NCBI RefSeq assembly: GCF_000004075.3
Contig: NC_026656.2
Span: 434,001-498,000 of the forward strand
Direction of reading: 5' to 3'
DNA from: Cucumis sativus
Taxonomy: Eukaryota > Streptophyta > Magnoliopsida > Cucurbitales > Cucurbitaceae
Length of the DNA: 64,000 nt
Program-made: the position numbers and the translations under genes
In this document: positions 61,601 to 64,000 of the stretch, in pieces
Numbering within the stretch: position 1 is the first letter of the stretch
Layout: each line of letters begins with the position of its first letter
The notes under the pieces: generated by a model
Databases searched by the model: none
The model's input: only the letters and a program-made list of their open reading frames with translations
What the model was told of the DNA's origin: nothing

Positions 61601-62375
61601 CTATCAAATCATGACATGCTTTTTTAAATGTTAATTCATTCATTTGTATGTGATAATTATTATTTTTTGTATACTTTTATTTACTTACAATAAAATGATA
61701 TATATAGAGATAGAAGTATATAAATTAAAGTATTGGTTGTTGAGGCCAATAATCTTGAGTTTGTTTAATTTCAAGTTGTGTATGTAATCCTCTTAAAGAA
61801 ACTATACTCTAACATTTCAACAGTAATGAAATAAAATAGGAAAAGTAAAAGAAATATCAACCTTTCATGTGTTTGTTGGATAACAGCTTTGTTTTTATTC
61901 TAAACACTGCAATCGATTTTTGTAAAAGAGCAAAATTTAGTTTTTTCTTTTTAATTAGATTTTCAAATTTTAACTTACATTTGTTAAAACATTAGATAAC
62001 AAAAACAAGAAACTTGGAATTGATTTTTATAAATTTAACTTTCAAAAACAAAGCACAAAGCTATATATTATATATTACAAAGTATATTTAACCCAAAACC
62101 ATTACTGCATAAATTCATTAAGAATAACAAAAAAGTCATCAATAATAATACTTTTTAATTAATTCTCTAATATATGAAGACAACTATGATGTATTTCATG
62201 AGTTTTAATGACAATTCAATGATAAGAGTTTGATAAAATTAGTGAGTGAATTAAGAAACAGAGATGAAAGGGAACAATAGAAAGAAGAATATCTAAAAAT
62301 TAAGTAAACGTACGTGGCAGAGCCGTATTGGCGGATGGGTTTTGTTTTGAACGTTTCCTTTGGATTAGTTTAGTT

Positions 62376-62403
62376 TTAGGGTTTAGAGAGAGAGAGAGAG
62401 AGA
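62376..62403 (+). promoter_or_regulatory. Telo-box-like word and (GA)n tract upstream of MIOX
   Basis: TTAGGGTTT at 62376-62384 runs directly into an (AG)n tract at 62385-62403. GA repeats near plant promoters can recruit GAGA-binding BBR/BPC factors. Confidence 0.45.
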
Positions 62404-62521
62404 AAGGGAGATTTTAGTAAATCCAATAAAGAATTAACCTTTTTTCGTTTTGTGTTTACGTAATTTTCAGTTGAGGACTCGGAGAATTATCAAATCGCCG
62501 GCAAGGACTTGTCTACGCCAT

Positions 62522-62529
62522 TATATAAA
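62522..62529 (+). promoter_or_regulatory. TATA box of MIOX
   Basis: TATATAAA about 100 bp upstream of the ATG at 62626, which places the transcription start near 62555. Confidence 0.6.
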
Positions 62530-62625
62530 CGCCTGAATTCTGAGTCCAAATCTCACAACACCAAAATTATCAATCCAAAATCTTCTCGTCGTTTTCCATC
62601 GTTTTCTTCTTCCATTCGCAGATCA

Positions 62626-63546
62626 ATGACGATCCTCATCCCTCAACGCCAATTCGGTACGTACGCCCATTTCTTTCCATTCCTATTCCTAATGCTTTAT
62701 TCATTTGGATTCCAATGTTATGTTCCTGATTTCTCTGAATTTTCTCTGTTATTCATATTGCGATCATATCTTCATTGTTTTGTTATAAACCCTCTCTTTG
62801 ATCTTTTCATCACTTTCCAATCTTAATTCATGATTCTCTTTGTTTATTTTATCGTTAACTTTCATCCAGTATAAATCTAATATTTATTAGTTTATCGATT
62901 ATTTTTTAAATCTTTTATTTACCATTTTGAGTGTAAATCTTGAAAACATATATATTTCCATACTATCTTTCAAAAGTTATATTATATTCTTTTAAAGTGA
63001 CAGATGGACTACTGAACTTGCATCGTTCAACGTTTAACTTTTACGAATTATATTTCATAAAATTACAAATGACTTTGAGTTTTTTCTTCTTCTTCGTTTT
63101 ATCTATATATATATAAAATAAGAGAATATATGCCTATATATATATACATTTATGAACTGAGATATGATCAAATTTACAGCATCGGAGGCTGGGACTCAGG
63201 CGATCTCCTTGGATAGTAATGAGTTGGTATTGGACGGTGAGTTTGTGAATCCAAAATCTTCACCAAACGACGCAGGTTTCTTCGCCCCCGAAATCAACTC
63301 CTTTGGCCATTCTTTCAGGTCATTTAGTTTCACGATCATCTCAAAAAACGGATTGTTATTGTTAGGACTATAATAGTTAAGTAGAAAAATAATTAAAAGA
63401 AGATGAGATCAACCAAATAGAATCCAATATTCGGTTTGATTTTATTTGTGTGTTTTTGTAGGGATTACGATAATGCAGAAAGCGTAAGGCAAAAGACAGT
63501 TGAAGAACTCTACCGCTTGAATCACATCAACCAAACATATGATTTT
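62626..63546 (+). CDS. MIOX: myo-Inositol oxygenase, first three coding exons (partial)
   Basis: Coding exons 62626-62656, 63180-63318 and 63462-63546 give the first 85 residues; the gene continues past the right edge, and the window ends in intron 3. The start MTILIPQRQFG matches the plant MIOX start MTILI. After a variable acidic segment come APEINSFGHSFRDYDNAESV and then VEELYRLNHINQTYDF, hallmarks of MIOX before its HD-type di-iron domain. MIOX cleaves myo-inositol to D-glucuronate in the cytosol, feeding UDP-glucuronate for cell walls and possibly ascorbate. The iron ligands lie outside the window. Arabidopsis MIOX2 (At2g19800) is next to OZF1 (At2g19810), as the orthologues nearly are here. 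Confidence 0.92.
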
Positions 63547-64000
63547 GTAAGTTCAATACTAATTAATTATCATTAATTCTTAGTTTAAGTTACAAAATTT
63601 GATGCATATGCTTTTAAAAATTAAAATAAAATAAAGTTGCAAATTATTAATTTTATAATTTTAAAATTTAAATCGATTTGTATGGATAAATTAAGAATTA
63701 TTATAAATATAGAGAATAAAACCCAATTTTACTTTTTAATAACTTTTTTTATAAAGCGAATAATTTCCAATATCTAGAAACATAAGTGCTTTTTGTGAAA
63801 TATTTTCTAAACCGACCTAAAAGTTTATACTTTGTTGTTCCTTATTCTGAATTTTATTGATAAATTAAATATAAAAAACCAGTTTCAAATATTTTTATTT
63901 TCTAAAGCTTATTATGGTAAAAAAATTGAATTATTAACCAAATTAAAAGAAAAAAAAAATTACAAACTTGGTTGGCGGATAATGAAATGTGTATATATAA

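Larger units (their letters stand above)
57649..62370. other. Intergenic region upstream of MIOX
   Basis: AT-rich DNA with a TA/TG alternating run at 57924-57952, a dispersed repeat copy near 58.44-58.62 kb, and a segment at 59190-59266 related to 56242-56315. No convincing gene is seen. Confidence 0.45.

Noticed and set aside
62469-62625. Open frame joining a far upstream exon at 57.3 kb to the MIOX start as an N-terminal extension
   Set aside because: The frame from an AG at 62468 stays open to the MIOX ATG and phases with the donor at 57448. But it contains a TATATAAA box at a normal promoter distance, MIOX proteins begin at MTILI, and a 5-kb intron would be needed. I read it as promoter and 5' UTR.

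Overview
The window is nuclear DNA from a flowering plant, almost certainly a eudicot. Genes have many GT-AG introns, the non-coding DNA is very AT-rich, and several promoters pair a telo-box (AAACCCTAA) with GGCCCA/TGGGCC elements. All products are plant orthologues: a DYW-type PPR protein, plant-type secretory PLA2, an RR-TZF zinc finger and MIOX. A short dispersed repeat resembles ones I associate with cucurbits, but this is weak and I do not name a species.

The left 38 kb is gene-dense. In order it holds: the first exon of an ACC-oxidase-like dioxygenase (minus, running off the left edge); an intronless DYW PPR gene; mitochondrial ATP synthase subunit g; a secretory phospholipase A2; tRNA-Pro(UGG) (minus); ribosomal protein eL28; histone acetyltransferase HAT1/HAG2; a 21-exon M16 zinc protease (PQQL-like); ribosomal proteins eL31 and eS30; and ESCRT-III SNF7/VPS32 (minus). 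The right 26 kb is gene-poor. It holds a single-exon tandem CCCH zinc-finger gene of the OZF type (minus), a small unassigned reading frame near 57.3 kb, and the first three coding exons of myo-inositol oxygenase at the right edge. Every exon set I give stays in frame across its junctions.

The best find is in the second coding intron of the eL28 gene (11,892-13,766). Six 89-90 nt blocks recur at about 230-290 bp spacing. Each has a box C, a box D, a short terminal pairing, an internal hairpin whose stem varies by compensatory and wobble changes between copies, and an invariant antisense element just upstream of box D. I read this as an intronic, tandemly amplified box C/D snoRNA cluster. Its guide has a perfect 10-nt match to a conserved stretch of 25S rRNA domain V, so a ribosomal-protein gene would host rRNA-modification guides.

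Gene order keeps ancient microsynteny with Arabidopsis. From memory, ATP synthase g, PLA2, eL28, eL31, eS30, MIOX, OZF-type CCCH and SNF7 lie in the At2g19680-At2g19830 interval, while eS30, eL31, PQQL and HAG2 lie together at At5g56670-At5g56740. The window looks like the union of two fractionated Arabidopsis segments. Three genes for cytosolic ribosomal proteins, an rRNA-guide cluster and a tRNA gene lie within about 23 kb, and the three ribosomal-protein promoters share the same motif set.
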